From assembly GCF_910594005.1 (NCBI RefSeq), contig NC_057815.1, positions 61,890,052 to 61,954,051 of the forward strand: DNA of 64,000 nt. The letters run 5' to 3'. Both the position numbers and the translations under genes were made by a program. This document shows, piece by piece, positions 34,285-45,066 of this stretch. Every line of letters begins with the position of its first letter. Within the stretch, counting starts at the first letter, position 1. Under the pieces are notes generated by a model. It searched no databases, was not told where the DNA came from, and saw only the letters and a list, made by a program, of their open reading frames with translations. This stretch comes from Cervus elaphus. Taxonomy: Eukaryota; Chordata; Mammalia; Artiodactyla; Cervidae.

Positions 34285-37200
34285 TATTCAAATCAGTTGC
34301 TTTGTCATGTCCGACATTTTGGAACCCCTTGGACTGCAACATGCCAGGCTTCCCTGTCCATCACCAACTCCTGGAGCTTACTCAAACTCATGGACTTCGA
34401 GTTGGTGATGCCATCCAACCATCTCATCCACTGTTGTCCCCTTCTCCTTCTGCTTTCAATCTTTCCCAGCATCTGGGTCTTTTCAAATGAGTCAGTTCCT
34501 CACATCAGGTGACCAAAGTATTGGAAATTCAGTTTCAGCACCAGTCCTTCCAATGAATGTTCAGGAGTGATTTCCTTTAGGTTGAACTTGTTTGATCTCC
34601 TTGCAGTCCAAGGGACTCTCAAGAGTCTTCTCCAACACCACAGTTCAAAAGCATCAATTCTTCAGTGCTCAGCTTTCTTTATAGTCAAACTCTCACATCC
34701 ATACATGACTACTGGAAAAAAATCAAAGCTTTGACTAGTGGACCTTTTTCAGCAAAGTAATGTCTCTGCTTTTTAATATGCTGTCTAGATTGGTCATAGC
34801 TTTTCTTCCAAGGAGCAAGCATCTTTTAATTTCATGAGTGCAGGCACCATCTGCAGTGATTTTGGAGTCCCCCAAAATAAAGTATCTCATGGTTTCCATT
34901 GCTTCCCCATCTATTTGCCATGAAGTGTTGGGACCAGATGCCATGATGTTAGTTTTGTGAATGTTGAGTTTTAAGCCAACTGTTTCACTCTCCTCTTTCA
35001 CTTTCATCAAGAGGCTTTTTAGTTAGTTCTTCTTCACTTTCTGCCATAAAAATGGTGTCATCTGCATATCCTAGGTTATTCATATTTCTCCTAGCAATCT
35101 TGATTTCAGCTTGGGCTTCATCCGGCCTGGCATTTTGCATGATGTACTCTGCACATAAGGTAAACAAACAGGGTAACAATATACAGCCTTGATGTACTCT
35201 TTCCACATATTGGAACCAGTCCATTGTTCCATGTTTGGTTCTAACTGTTGCTTCTTGACCTGCATACATATTTCTCAGGAGGCAGGTAAGGTGGTCCGGT
35301 AATCCCACCTCTTGAAGAATTTTCCAGTTTGTTGATATCCACACAGTGAAAGGATTTAGTGTAGTCAATGAAGCAGAAGTAGATGTTTTTCTGGAATTCC
35401 CTAGGGTTTTTTATGAACCATAGGATGTTGGCAATTTAATCTCTGGCTTTCTGCCTTTTCTAAACCCACCTTGAACATTTGGAAGTTCTTGGTTCATGTA
35501 CTGTTGAAGCCTCAGTTCAGTTCAGTTCAGTCACTCAGTCGTGTCCGACTCTTTGCAACTCCATGAATTCCAGCACGCCAGGCCTCCATGTCCATCATCA
35601 ACTCCCGGAATTTACTCAAACTCATGCCCATCTAGTCGGTGATGCCATCCAGCCATTTCATCCTCTGTCATCCCCTTCTCCTCCTGCCCCCAGTCCCTCC
35701 CAGCATCAGGGTCTTTTCCAATGAGTCAACTCTTCACATGAGGTGGCCAAAGTATTGGAGTTTCAGCTTCAGCATCAGTCCTTCCAATGAACACCCAGGA
35801 CTGATCTCCTCTAGGATGGACTGGTTGGAACTCCTTGCAATCAAAGGGACTCTCAAGAGTCTTCTCCAGAACCACAGTTCAAAAGTATCAATTCTTCAGC
35901 ACTCAGCTTTCTTCACAGTCCAGCTCTCACATTCATACATGACCACTGGAAAAACCATAGCCTTGACTTGACGGACCTTTGTTGGCGAAGTAATGTCTCT
36001 GCTTTTTAATATGCTATCTAGATTGGTCATAACTTTCCTTTCAAGGAGTGAGTGTCTTTTAATTTTATGGCTGCAAACACCATCTGCAGTGATTTTGGAG
36101 CCCCCCAAAATAAATCTGACACTGCTTCTACTGTTTCCCCATATGTTTCCCATGAAGTGATGGGACCAGATGCCATGATCTTAGTTTTCTGAATGTTGAG
36201 CTTTAAGCCAACTTTTTCATTCTCCTCTTTCACTTTCATCAAGAGGCTCTTTAGTTCCTCTTCCCTTTCTGCCATAAGGGTGGTGTCATCTGCATATCTG
36301 AGGTTATTGATATTTCTTCCGGCAATCTTGATTCCAGCTTGTGCTTCTTCCAGCTCAGCGTTTCTCATGATGTACTCTGCATAGAAGTTAAATAAGCACT
36401 GTGACAATATACAGCCTTGACATACTCCTTTTCCTATTTGGAACCAGTCTGTTGTTCCATGTCCAGTTCTAACTGTTGCTTCCTGACCTGCATATAGGTT
36501 TCTCAAGAGGTGGGTCAGGTGGTCTGGTATTCCCATCTCTTTCAGAATTTCTCGCAGTTTATTGTGATCCACACAGTCTAAGGCTTTGGCATAGTCAATA
36601 AAGCAGAAATAGATGTTTTTCTGGAACTCTTGCTTTTTCGATGATCCAGCGGATGTTGGCAATTTGATCTCTGGTTCCTCTGCCTTTTCTAAAATCAGCT
36701 TGAACATCTGGAAGTTCACAGTTCACATATTGCTGAAGCCTGGCTTGGAGAATTTTGAGCATTACTTTACTAGCATGTGGGATGAGTGCAATTGTGCAGT
36801 AGTTTGAGCATTCTTTGGGATTGTCTTTCTTTGGGATTGGAATGAAAACTGACCTTTTCCAGTCCCTGGCCACTGCTGAGTTTTCCAAACTTGCTGACAT
36901 ATTGAGTGCAGCACTTTCACAGCATTATCTTTCAGGATATGAAATAGCTCAGCTGGAATTCCATCACCTCCACTACCTTTGTTCTTAGTGATGCTTTCTA
37001 AGGCCCACCTGACTTCACATTCCAGGATGTCTGGCTCTAGGTGAGTGTGAATGATCACACCATTGTGATTGTCTGGGTTGTGAAGATCTTTTTTGTACAG
37101 TTCTTCTGTATTGAAGCCTAGCTTGGAGCATTTCGAACATTACTTTTTAGCATGTGAAATGAGTGCAATTGTGTGGTAGTTTGAGTATTCTTTGGCATTG

Positions 37201-38383
37201 CCTTTCTTTGGGATTGGAATGAAAACTGGCCTTTTCCAGTCCTGTGGCCACTGTTGAGTTTTCTAAACTTGATGGCATATTAGTGCAGCACTTTAACACC
37301 AACGTCTTTTAGGATATGAAATAGCTCAGCTGGAATTCCATCACCTCCACTAGCTTTGTTTGTAGTAATGCTTTCTAAGGCCCACATAACTTCGCATTCC
37401 AGGATGTCTGGCTCTAGGTGAACGATCACACCATCGTGGTTATCTGGGTCATAAAGATCTTTTTTGTCTAGTTCTTCTGTGTATTTTGGCTACCTCTTCC
37501 TAATATCTTCTGCTTCTGGTGGTCCACACAATTTCTGTCTTTTATTGGGCCCATGGATGCATGAAATATTCTCTTGGTATCTCTAATTTTCTTGAAGAGA
37601 TCTCCAGTCTTTCCCATTCTATTGTTTTCCTCTATTTCTTTGCATTGATCACTGAGGAAGGCTTTCTTATCTCTCCTTGCTATTCTTTGGAACTCTGTAT
37701 TCAGTTGGGTATATCTTTCCTTTCCTCCTTTGCCTTTAGCTTCTCTTCTTTTCTCAGTTATTTGTAAGGTCTCCTCAGGCAACCAATTTGTCCTTTTGCA
37801 TTTCTTTTTCTTGGGGATGGTCTTGAGTACTGCCTCCTGTCAGTGTCATGAACCTCCATTCATAGTTCTTCAGGCACTCTGTCTATCAGATCTAATCCCT
37901 TGAATCTATTTGTCACTTCTACTGTATAATCATAAGGGATTTGATTCAGATCATACCTGAGTGGTCTAATGGTTTTTCCTACTTTCTTCAAAATAAGTCT
38001 GAATTTTTCAATAAGAAGTTCACGATCTGTGCCACAGTCAGCTCCTGGTTTTGCTTTTGCTGACTATATAGAACTTCTCCATCTTCAGTTGCAAAGAATA
38101 TAAACAATCTGATACAAATATTGACCTTCTTGTGATGTCCTTGTGTAGAGCCTTCTCTTGTGTTGTTGAAAAAGGGTGTTTGCTATGACTGGTGTGTTCT
38201 CTGTTAGTCTTTGCCCTGCTTCATTTTGTACTCGAAGGGCAAACTTGCCTGTTACTCCAGGTATCTCTTGACTTCCTATTTTTGCATTTTAGTCCCCTAT
38301 AATGAAAAGGACATCTTTTTCTGGTGTTAGTTTAGAAGGTGTTGTAGGTCTTTATAGAATGGTTCAACTTCAGCTTCTTTGGT
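34285..38383 (-). mobile_element. Long BovB LINE (outer), interrupted by a second BovB
   Basis: Outer element parts: 34285-35512 (3' end to reverse transcriptase) and 37111-38383 (upstream of the reverse transcriptase back into the endonuclease-like region). Together about 2.5 kb, the longest BovB here. The frame is broken repeatedly: on the minus strand 'NNLGYADDTIF' keeps the YADD site but flanking frames are shifted. The 104-codon ORF 37468-37782 is part of the linker region. It sits in unit C only. Confidence 0.93.
35513..37110 (-). mobile_element. BovB LINE nested inside another BovB
   Basis: Starts on the plus strand with the 3' signature 'cagttcagttcagttcag' and is 5'-truncated at 37110. 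Both ends are flanked by the 9-bp direct repeat 'ttgaagcct' (35504-35512 and 37111-37119), which is outer-BovB sequence. A 230-codon minus-strand ORF (36027-36719) covers most of the reverse transcriptase, including 'INNLRYADDTTLMAE'. It is less decayed than the outer copy. Confidence 0.95.
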
Positions 38384-38421
38384 AATAATTGTTACCAAGT
38401 AAAATAATTGTTACCAAGTAA
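38384..38421. repeat. Two tandem 19-bp units
   Basis: 'aataattgttaccaagtaa' occurs twice in tandem at the junction between the outer BovB and the next SINE. Possibly a slippage event or a remnant of target-site duplication. Confidence 0.8.
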
Positions 38422-38622
38422 AAGAATCTGCCTGCCAATGCAAGAGACTCAGACAGGAGATATGGGTTCGATCCCTTGTTTGGGAGATCCGCAGGAGGAG
38501 GATATGGAACAGCTCTGATATTCTTGCCGGGAAAGCCCCATGAATAGAGGATCCTGGTGGGCTACAGTCCATGGGCTTGCAAAGAGTTGGACACAAAATA
38601 GTGCCTGAACACACACACACAC
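38422..38622 (+). mobile_element. Bov-tA SINE lacking its head
   Basis: Starts at 'aaagaatctgcctgccaatg', about 25 bp into the consensus, and ends in a (CA)n tail. The head was lost at the BovB junction. Confidence 0.88.
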
Positions 38623-38661
38623 TACTACTGTTCATTTCCTTGTTCACATTTCTTTTCTTCA

Positions 38662-38858
38662 AGGCTTCCCTTTTGGCTCTGTGTAAAGAATTTGCCTGCA
38701 ATGCGGGAGACCTTGGTTTGATCCCTGGGTTGGGAAGATTCCCTGGAGAAGGGAAAGGCTACCCATTCCAGAATTCTGGCATAGAGAATTCCATGAACTG
38801 CATAGTCCAGGGGGTTGCAAAGAGTTGGACACGACTGAGTGACTTCCACTTTCACACA
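38662..38858 (+). mobile_element. Bov-tA SINE
   Basis: Plus-strand copy, 'aggcttcccttttggctctg' to 'gactgagtgacttccacttt'. Confidence 0.92.
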
Positions 38859-39169
38859 TTTCTTTGAGGGTCTAGAAACAATAGAGCAAGAATTTTTTTT
38901 TTTTAGTTATGGCTTAAAAACTTATTTTAAAATTTTTCATGGTTGTTGTAGGTTTAGGTGATTCTCATAGCATTTCTCATTTTTTAAAATAAAGGTTTTA
39001 CTCTATTTATAGTTTGTTATCTATAAATATGAGTTTGTTAATTGTTTGCTATATTTACTAGCTTGTTTTCACATAGACTTGATAGCCACAATATTTATCT
39101 TGCTCAGTCTGACTTATTTCTCCAAGTGTAATGCCCTACAAGTCCATCCAATGTCATTGCCATATATAA

Positions 39170-39204
39170 ATATACACATATATACACATACACACACATG
39201 CACA

Positions 39205-39238
<34 letters not shown>
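39170..39238. repeat. (CA)n microsatellite
   Basis: 'acacatatatacacatacac' leading into a clean (CA)n run at 39205-39238. The matching position in unit B (23620-23645) holds a (TATC)n stretch instead. Confidence 0.85.
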
Positions 39239-39309
39239 ACATGTTCTTTATCCATTCATCTGTTGTAATTTGACTTAATAATAAAATATAAATTGACCTT
39301 GTTATTTAT

Positions 39310-41250
39310 ATAAACAATATAGAGTGAAATAATATAACTATCTCAATCAAATCAGAAAAGTATTTAACAAAATTCCATATCATTCATAATAATAGTAAAG
39401 AAAAAAGGATAAGAAGGAAACTCTTTCAAATTGATGCTGAAGAGCTGAAATAGTACTTAATGATATTTTTCTCAGTGTAAGACAAAAGATAAAGATGTCC
39501 CCTCTTACTCAGCATTTCCAGTTAACATTGCACTGGATTTCCTAAGCAATGCAGTATAAAAAAACATAGTTTGGGAAGAATGAAGGAGCAAAATTGGCTT
39601 TATTTAAAGAAAACCATATCAAGTATGTGGAATGTCTTACAAATTCAATTTTTAAAACTGCACCAACTAATATGTCAATATCTCAGAATATAAGATCAAC
39701 AGATAAAAATCAATATTTTTATATATTAGAAATAAGCCATTGGAAAATGAACTGGAAAAATGTTGAAAATAGTATTAAAATATGTAGGAATACTTTTTAA
39801 AAATGTGTGAAAGATCTACACATGGGAATGAGAAGTATTGCTGAGATAAATTAAGAAAATGTAAAAAATGTAAATATGTGCTATTTGCAGATGTTTGAAT
39901 GGGTAATATTATCGAGACGTTGGTGGTGGTAGTTTAGCCACTAAGTCATGTCTGATATTTGCAATCCCCTGGACTGTAGCCTTCCAGGTTCCTGTGTCCA
40001 TGGGATTCTCCAGGCAAGAATACTAGAGTGGGTTGCCATTTCCTTCTCCAGGGGATCTTCCCAATCCAGAGATAGAGCCCATGTGTCTCGCATTAGCAGG
40101 CAGATCCACCAGGGAAGCCTTTCAGGACATTAATTCTCATTGAATTGATTTGTAGATTCAATGTCATCCTAATTAAAATCCCGCCAGTCTTTTCTGGAGA
40201 AATTGACAAATTGTTTCTAAAATGTATATGAAAATGAAAGTGATGTAAAGAGTAAGGGCAATTTTAAGAAGGAACACCTTTGGAGCACTCACATTATCTC
40301 ACTTCACTACATAAAATGTGATAAAGTAATCAAGACACTGTGCTTTCTGTGTACGTATACATAGACCGGTGTCATGGAAAAGAATAGAGGGCCCAGAAAC
40401 AGACCTACACATGAACAAACATTGCATTTTGACTAAGGACCCAAAGTAATTCAATGGGAGAAATGATAGTCTTTTCAGCAAATGCTGCTGGAATGTTCCA
40501 ACTTGATTTCTACTTGGAAAACAACAATAACAACAACTTCTAGTAATTATCCAATACCACAAACAAACCTTAAGCTATAGACTTACACATAAAATCAAAA
40601 ATTAAAAATTATTAGAAATTGTTGGAAAAAATATTTATAAGCTTAAGACAGGTTGGTATTTCTTAATTAGGACAAAACGAGTATGCCTCAATGAACTTAA
40701 TAATGATGTTATATTTCATCAAAATTTAAAATCACTTCTCTTTAAAAAATTAAAATGGAAAAAATAAGAATGCAAGCAAGACACAGATTGTGAGAAATTT
40801 TCATGATGCATGTTTCTGCAAGGTACTGTTTTCTAGATTATATAATGCTATCACTTTACTATAAAATAAGTAACTCAGTTACAAAAATAAAAGAATGAAT
40901 AATTTTTTAAAAGAGCCATTTAAATGGCAAATCAAAGCAATACAAATTAAAATTATATTGAGATGCCACTGCACAGCTAGAAGAATGGCTGACATTTAAA
41001 AAGATGACACCAAATGTTGGCATGGATGTGGAGGAAGAAAGAACTGGAATTCTTACTGCTGGAAGGAAAGTAAAATAGGGTATGCACTGTTCAAACCATG
41101 ATATTCTGCCAGAAATTTAAGCATACCCATACTCTACAATCTTGTGGTCTACTTCTAACATTTACCAAGGAAAATTTACAACACATATTCACAAAAATTC
41201 TTGACTTGCTTGTTCATAACAGTTTTATTCATAATAGATAAAAACTTATA
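39310..41250 (+). mobile_element. Old L1 ORF2 remnant, partner of 23690-26130
   Basis: Same decayed plus-strand L1 as in unit B: 'actggatttcctaagcaatg', 'ttgtagattcaatgtcatcc' and 'tgagatgccactgcacagct'. Only one SINE interrupts it here (39921-40120). No open frame. Confidence 0.8.
39921..40120 (-). mobile_element. Bov-tA SINE
   Basis: Minus-strand copy with head 'ggcttccctggtggatctgc' at the right; slightly shortened in the tRNA-like part. Confidence 0.9.
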
Positions 41251-41279
41251 TTTAACTTAGATGGCTATTATATATTATT

Positions 41280-41376
41280 ATTCTTGCCTGGAGAATTCCA
41301 CAGCAGAGGAGCCTGGTGGCCTACAGTCCATGGGGTTGCAAAGACTTGGACATGACTGAATGACTAACACACATAC
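41280..41376 (+). mobile_element. Bov-A fragment
   Basis: Plus-strand 3' half only, from 'ttcttgcctggagaattcca' to 'gaatgactaacacacatac'. Confidence 0.85.
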
Positions 41377-41597
41377 TTTCTAAACCAACTTTGAGCTCCT
41401 GAAAGCAGTGGTGCCAGTCGTTTAGTGGCTCAGTTTTGTCCAACTCTTGTAACCCCAAGGACTGCAGCCCGCCAGGCTCCTCTGTCCATGGATTTCCCAG
41501 GCAAGAATACTGGGGTGGGTTGCCATTTCCTTCTCCAGGCAGTCTTCCTGACACAGGGATTGGACCTACATCTCCTGCATTGCAAGCAGTTTCTTTC

Positions 41598-43376
41598 TTT
41601 TTTTTTTTCCCCCATTTATTTTTATTAGTTGGAGGCTAATTACTTTACAATATTGTAGTGGATTTTGCCATACATTGACATGAGTCAGCCATGGATTTAC
41701 ATGTATGCCCCATCTCGATCCCCGCCCACCTCCCTCCCCACCCCATCCCTCTGGGTCTTCCCAGTGCACCAGCCCTGAGCACTTGTCTCATGCATCCAAC
41801 CTGGGCTGGTGATCTGTTTCACCCTTGAAAATGTACATGTTTTGATGCTGTTCTCTCAAAACCTCCCACCCTTGCCTTCTCCCACAGAGTCCAAAATTCT
41901 GTTCTGTACATCTCTGTCTCTTTTTCTGTTTTGCATATAGGGTTTTCATTACCATATTTCTTTCTTTTTTTTTAAATTTATTTTTATTAGTTGGAGGCTA
42001 ATTACTTTACAATATTGTAGTGGTTTTTGCCATACATTGACATGAATCAGCCATGGATTTACATGTATTCCCCATCCCAATCCCCCCTCCCACCTCCCTC
42101 TCTACCCGATCCCTCTGGGTCTTCCCAGTGCATCAGGCCCGAGCACTTGTCTCATGCATCCAACCTGGACTGGTGATCTGTTTCACCATAGATAATATAC
42201 ATGTTTCGATGCTGTTCTCTCGAAACATCCCACCCTCGCCTTCTCCCACAAAGTCCAAAAGTGTGTTCTGTACATCGGTGTCTCTTTTTCTGTTTTGCAT
42301 ATAGTGTTATCATTACCATCTTTCTAAATTCCATATATGTGTTAGTATACTGTAATGGTCTTTATCTTTCTGGCTTACTTCATTCTGTATAATGGGCTCC
42401 AGTTTCATCCATCTCATTAGAACTGATTCAAATGAATTCTTTTTAATGGCTGAGTAATATTCCATGGTGTATATGTACCACAGCTTCCAACAAAAAGGAT
42501 AAAATACTTAGGAGTATATCTACCTAAAGAAACAAAAGACCTATACATAGAAAACTATAAAACACTGGTGAAAGAAATCAAAGAAGACACAAACAGATGG
42601 AGAAACATACCGTGTTCATGGATTGGAAGAATCAATATTGTCAAAATGGCTATACTACCCAAAGCAATCTATAGATTCAATGCAATCCCTATTAAGCTAC
42701 CAATGGTATTTTTCGGAACTAGAACAAATAATTTCACAATTTGTATTTGAATAGCCAAAGTAATCTTGAGAAAGAAGAATGGAACTGGAGGAATCAACCT
42801 GCCTGACTTCAGACTATACTACAAAGCCACAGTCATCAAGACAGTATGGTACTGGCACAAAGACAGAAATATAGATCAATGGAACAGAATAGAAAGCCCA
42901 GAGATAAACCCACGAACCTATGGACACCTTATCTTCAACAAAGGAGGCAAGGATATACAATGGAAAAAAGACAACCTATTTAACAAGTGGTGCTGGGAAA
43001 ACTGGTCAACCACTTGTAAGAGAATGAGACTAGAACACTTTCTAACACCATACACAAAAATAAACTCAAAATGGATTAAAGATCTAAATGTAAGACCAGA
43101 AACTATAAAACTCCTCGAGGAGAACATAGGCAAAACATTCTCCAACATAAATCACAGCAAGATCCTCTATGACCCACCTCCAAGAATATTGGAAATACCA
43201 TCTTTCTAAATTCCATATATATGCATTAGTATACTGTATTGGTCTTTATCTTTCTAAGGAAGCTGTGGTACATATACACCATGGAATATTACTCAGCCAT
43301 TAAGAAGAATTCATTTGAATCAGTTCTAATGAGATGGATGAAACTGGAGCCCATTATACAGAGTGAAGTAAGCAGG
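41598..43376 (-). mobile_element. Outer L1 with 5' inversion
   Basis: Minus-strand 3' end at about 41598-41957, continuing at about 43199-43254 ('tctttctaaattccatatat'). Then 43255-43371 is L1 sequence in plus orientation ('gaagctgtggtacatataca', encoding 'LWYIYTMEYYSAIKKN'). The flip is a typical twin-priming 5' inversion. The gap 41958-43198 is a second L1. Confidence 0.88.
41958..43198 (-). mobile_element. Inner L1 with 5' inversion, nested in the outer L1
   Basis: The minus-oriented 3' part (41958-42487) ends at 'gtaccacagcttcc'. From 42488 to about 43195 the sequence is L1 ORF2 in plus orientation. It encodes stretches such as 'GGINLPDFRLYYKATVIKTV' and 'WNRIESPEINPRTYGHLIF' (42766-43209, 147 codons), which are L1 ORF2 carboxyl-region wording. 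The flanking 'taccat(a/c)tttct' on both sides fits a target-site duplication in the outer L1. Confidence 0.9.
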
Positions 43377-43409
43377 CAGTTTCTTTACCGACTGAACCAC
43401 CAGGGAAGC

Positions 43410-43726
43410 CTGAAAGCAATTCTAATGTTCTATTTATTTTTGTACTTTAATAGCTAATGGAATCCGCAGAACCCAAGTGTGCTTGAAAACTAAAATTAAC
43501 AAGAAATAACGATCATATAGTCTATTGTATATTTGAGGATTATTACTGAATCGTATATTATGTTGCTTAAATTCTTTAACTCATTAGCATACCATGTATT
43601 TGCATAGCATTCACCATGGAACCCTGGATCCAAAAGATATGTGTCCAATGCACAGACACTTTGGGTCATACATTCGATAGTCCCTTAAATCTACTGAAAC
43701 TTTATGATAGCTTTTACACACATGAG
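43410..43726. repeat. 3'-flank duplication block of receptor D (first part)
   Basis: Matches 26950-27290 downstream of receptor C; no gene. Confidence 0.7.
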
Positions 43727-44180
43727 CGTCAGGAAGCATTTTACAGGAGGCTTCCTGTGTGCTGTTTTGGATCTGTCAGAAAAACTTTGGCCCTTATTAA
43801 TTCCTGAGGAATTAAGAGGAGAGGCACGCCCTTCCCAGGGCTGAGGAATCAGGCATTTCCTTTGTTAGTTTCCCTTTATGGTGATAAGTACCCTCTTCTC
43901 TCTTTAATAGGGATCGCCTTGTGTTTTGTAAATCTGGAATTTTAATCTTTATCTTTGCTGAGAATAACTACCTTGTAAGACAATATATATGCCCACTCCA
44001 TGTTGATTAAAACACCTTTGCTCCATCAAAGCTTTGGTCCCCGTCTCTCTCTCTCTCTTTCTGGCTGATTCCCTGGAGTGCGGAAGCCGGCTGTATAACC
44101 CAGGGAATATTAGCCTCTTTACTTCTTTCACTCATTGTCGACACCGGGCCACCAGGTTCCGGTCCATTAAAGGACCAACA
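43727..44180 (+). mobile_element. Solo LTR of an endogenous retrovirus
   Basis: A 454-bp LTR flanked by perfect 6-bp repeats 'catgag' (43721-43726 and 44181-44186). It ends in 'ccaaca' as expected; the first two bases are CG where TG is usual, consistent with one mutation. An ATTAAA signal at about 44007 and a CT-rich stretch follow, then a U5-like end. Six-base target duplication fits class II (ERV-K-like) elements. No internal viral genes remain. The same site in unit C (27280) is empty. Confidence 0.75.
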
Positions 44181-44375
44181 CATGAGCATTCAGGGAAAAA
44201 GCCTGTCCTTTTCTAATGCACACTGATGGAGAAGTGTAGAGAAGAAAAGAGAGGCGGAGAGACAGGGAGTTGAATAATGCCTGTGGTATCATTGAAAGTT
44301 GAGAGAAAAAGACAATTCCAGACTATTAGGAACTTTCCAGCATTCAGAATTGAAGTTTCAACTCCTATTATCTTT

Positions 44376-44594
44376 GGGCTTCCCTGGTGGGTCAAGCTAG
44401 TAAAGTATCTGCCTGCAATGTAGGAGAAGCAGTTTCAATCTGTGGGTGGGAAGATTCCCCTAAAGAAGGGAATGGCAACCCACTCCAAGAGATTCTTGCC
44501 TGGAGAATCCCATGGACAGAGGAGCCTGGTAGGCTAGAGTCCATAGGGTCACAAAGAGTCAGACACGACTCTGCGCCTGACACTACTACTACTA
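44376..44594 (+). mobile_element. Bov-tA SINE
   Basis: Full-length plus-strand copy with a short (CTA)n tail. The matching site in unit C (27600-27610) is empty. Confidence 0.92.
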
Positions 44595-44918
44595 TCTTAG
44601 TCTCCAATATACTCCCTTCAGTGGAAATCAGAATAAGAACACATTACAAATTACACAACACAGCCCACCAAATAGAAACAGCTGTATCCCCAAGATAAGA
44701 AATGTATGATATATTAACAGTTGTTTGTTCAGGAACATAAATCTCTCACTTTAGAACTTGCTTAAGGAATTTTAGTATTTTTGACAAAATAGGATAAGAA
44801 GTGTGGGAAAAGGGGACAGATGAGTCAAGGAGATATCTTTTTTTTATTTTTAATTTTTTTTTAAAGGAGATTCCTTTTGAAGTGTGAGAGAAAGAGGAAC
44901 TCTAGATGAGACTGAAGC

Positions 44919-44924
44919 TTTATT
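44919..44924 (-). promoter_or_regulatory. Candidate polyadenylation signal for receptor D
   Basis: AATAAA on the minus strand about 143 nt past the stop, in the same context as at 28112-28117 for receptor C. Confidence 0.5.
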
Positions 44925-45066
44925 AAAGGGAACACAAAAATGTTTACACAGTTTGAGATTAAAATTCATCAATATGAACTTCGTCCACTCATTGATTCAA
45001 TAATTGATTGAATAATCCATTCAAATACCATCCAATTTTAGGAAAGAAGAGATCCAGTTGTTCTAG

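Larger units (their letters stand above)
41405..43409 (-). mobile_element. Bov-tA SINE split by two nested L1 insertions
   Basis: SINE tail and body at 41405-41597, head at 43373-43409 ('accgactgaaccaccaggga'). The repeat 'gcagtttcttt' occurs on both sides of the L1 block (about 41587-41597 and 43377-43387) and reads as its target-site duplication. Confidence 0.9.

Noticed and set aside
33904..34512. 202-codon ORF, hydrophobic start
   Set aside because: Starts in AT-rich flank and ends in BovB 3' sequence; no family resemblance, and the B and D counterparts are not open.
36027..36719. 230-codon ORF with YADD motif
   Set aside because: BovB reverse transcriptase fragment; listed as a mobile element, not a host gene.
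42766..43209. 147-codon ORF with protein-like sequence
   Set aside because: Piece of L1 ORF2 in the inverted part of an L1; not a host gene.
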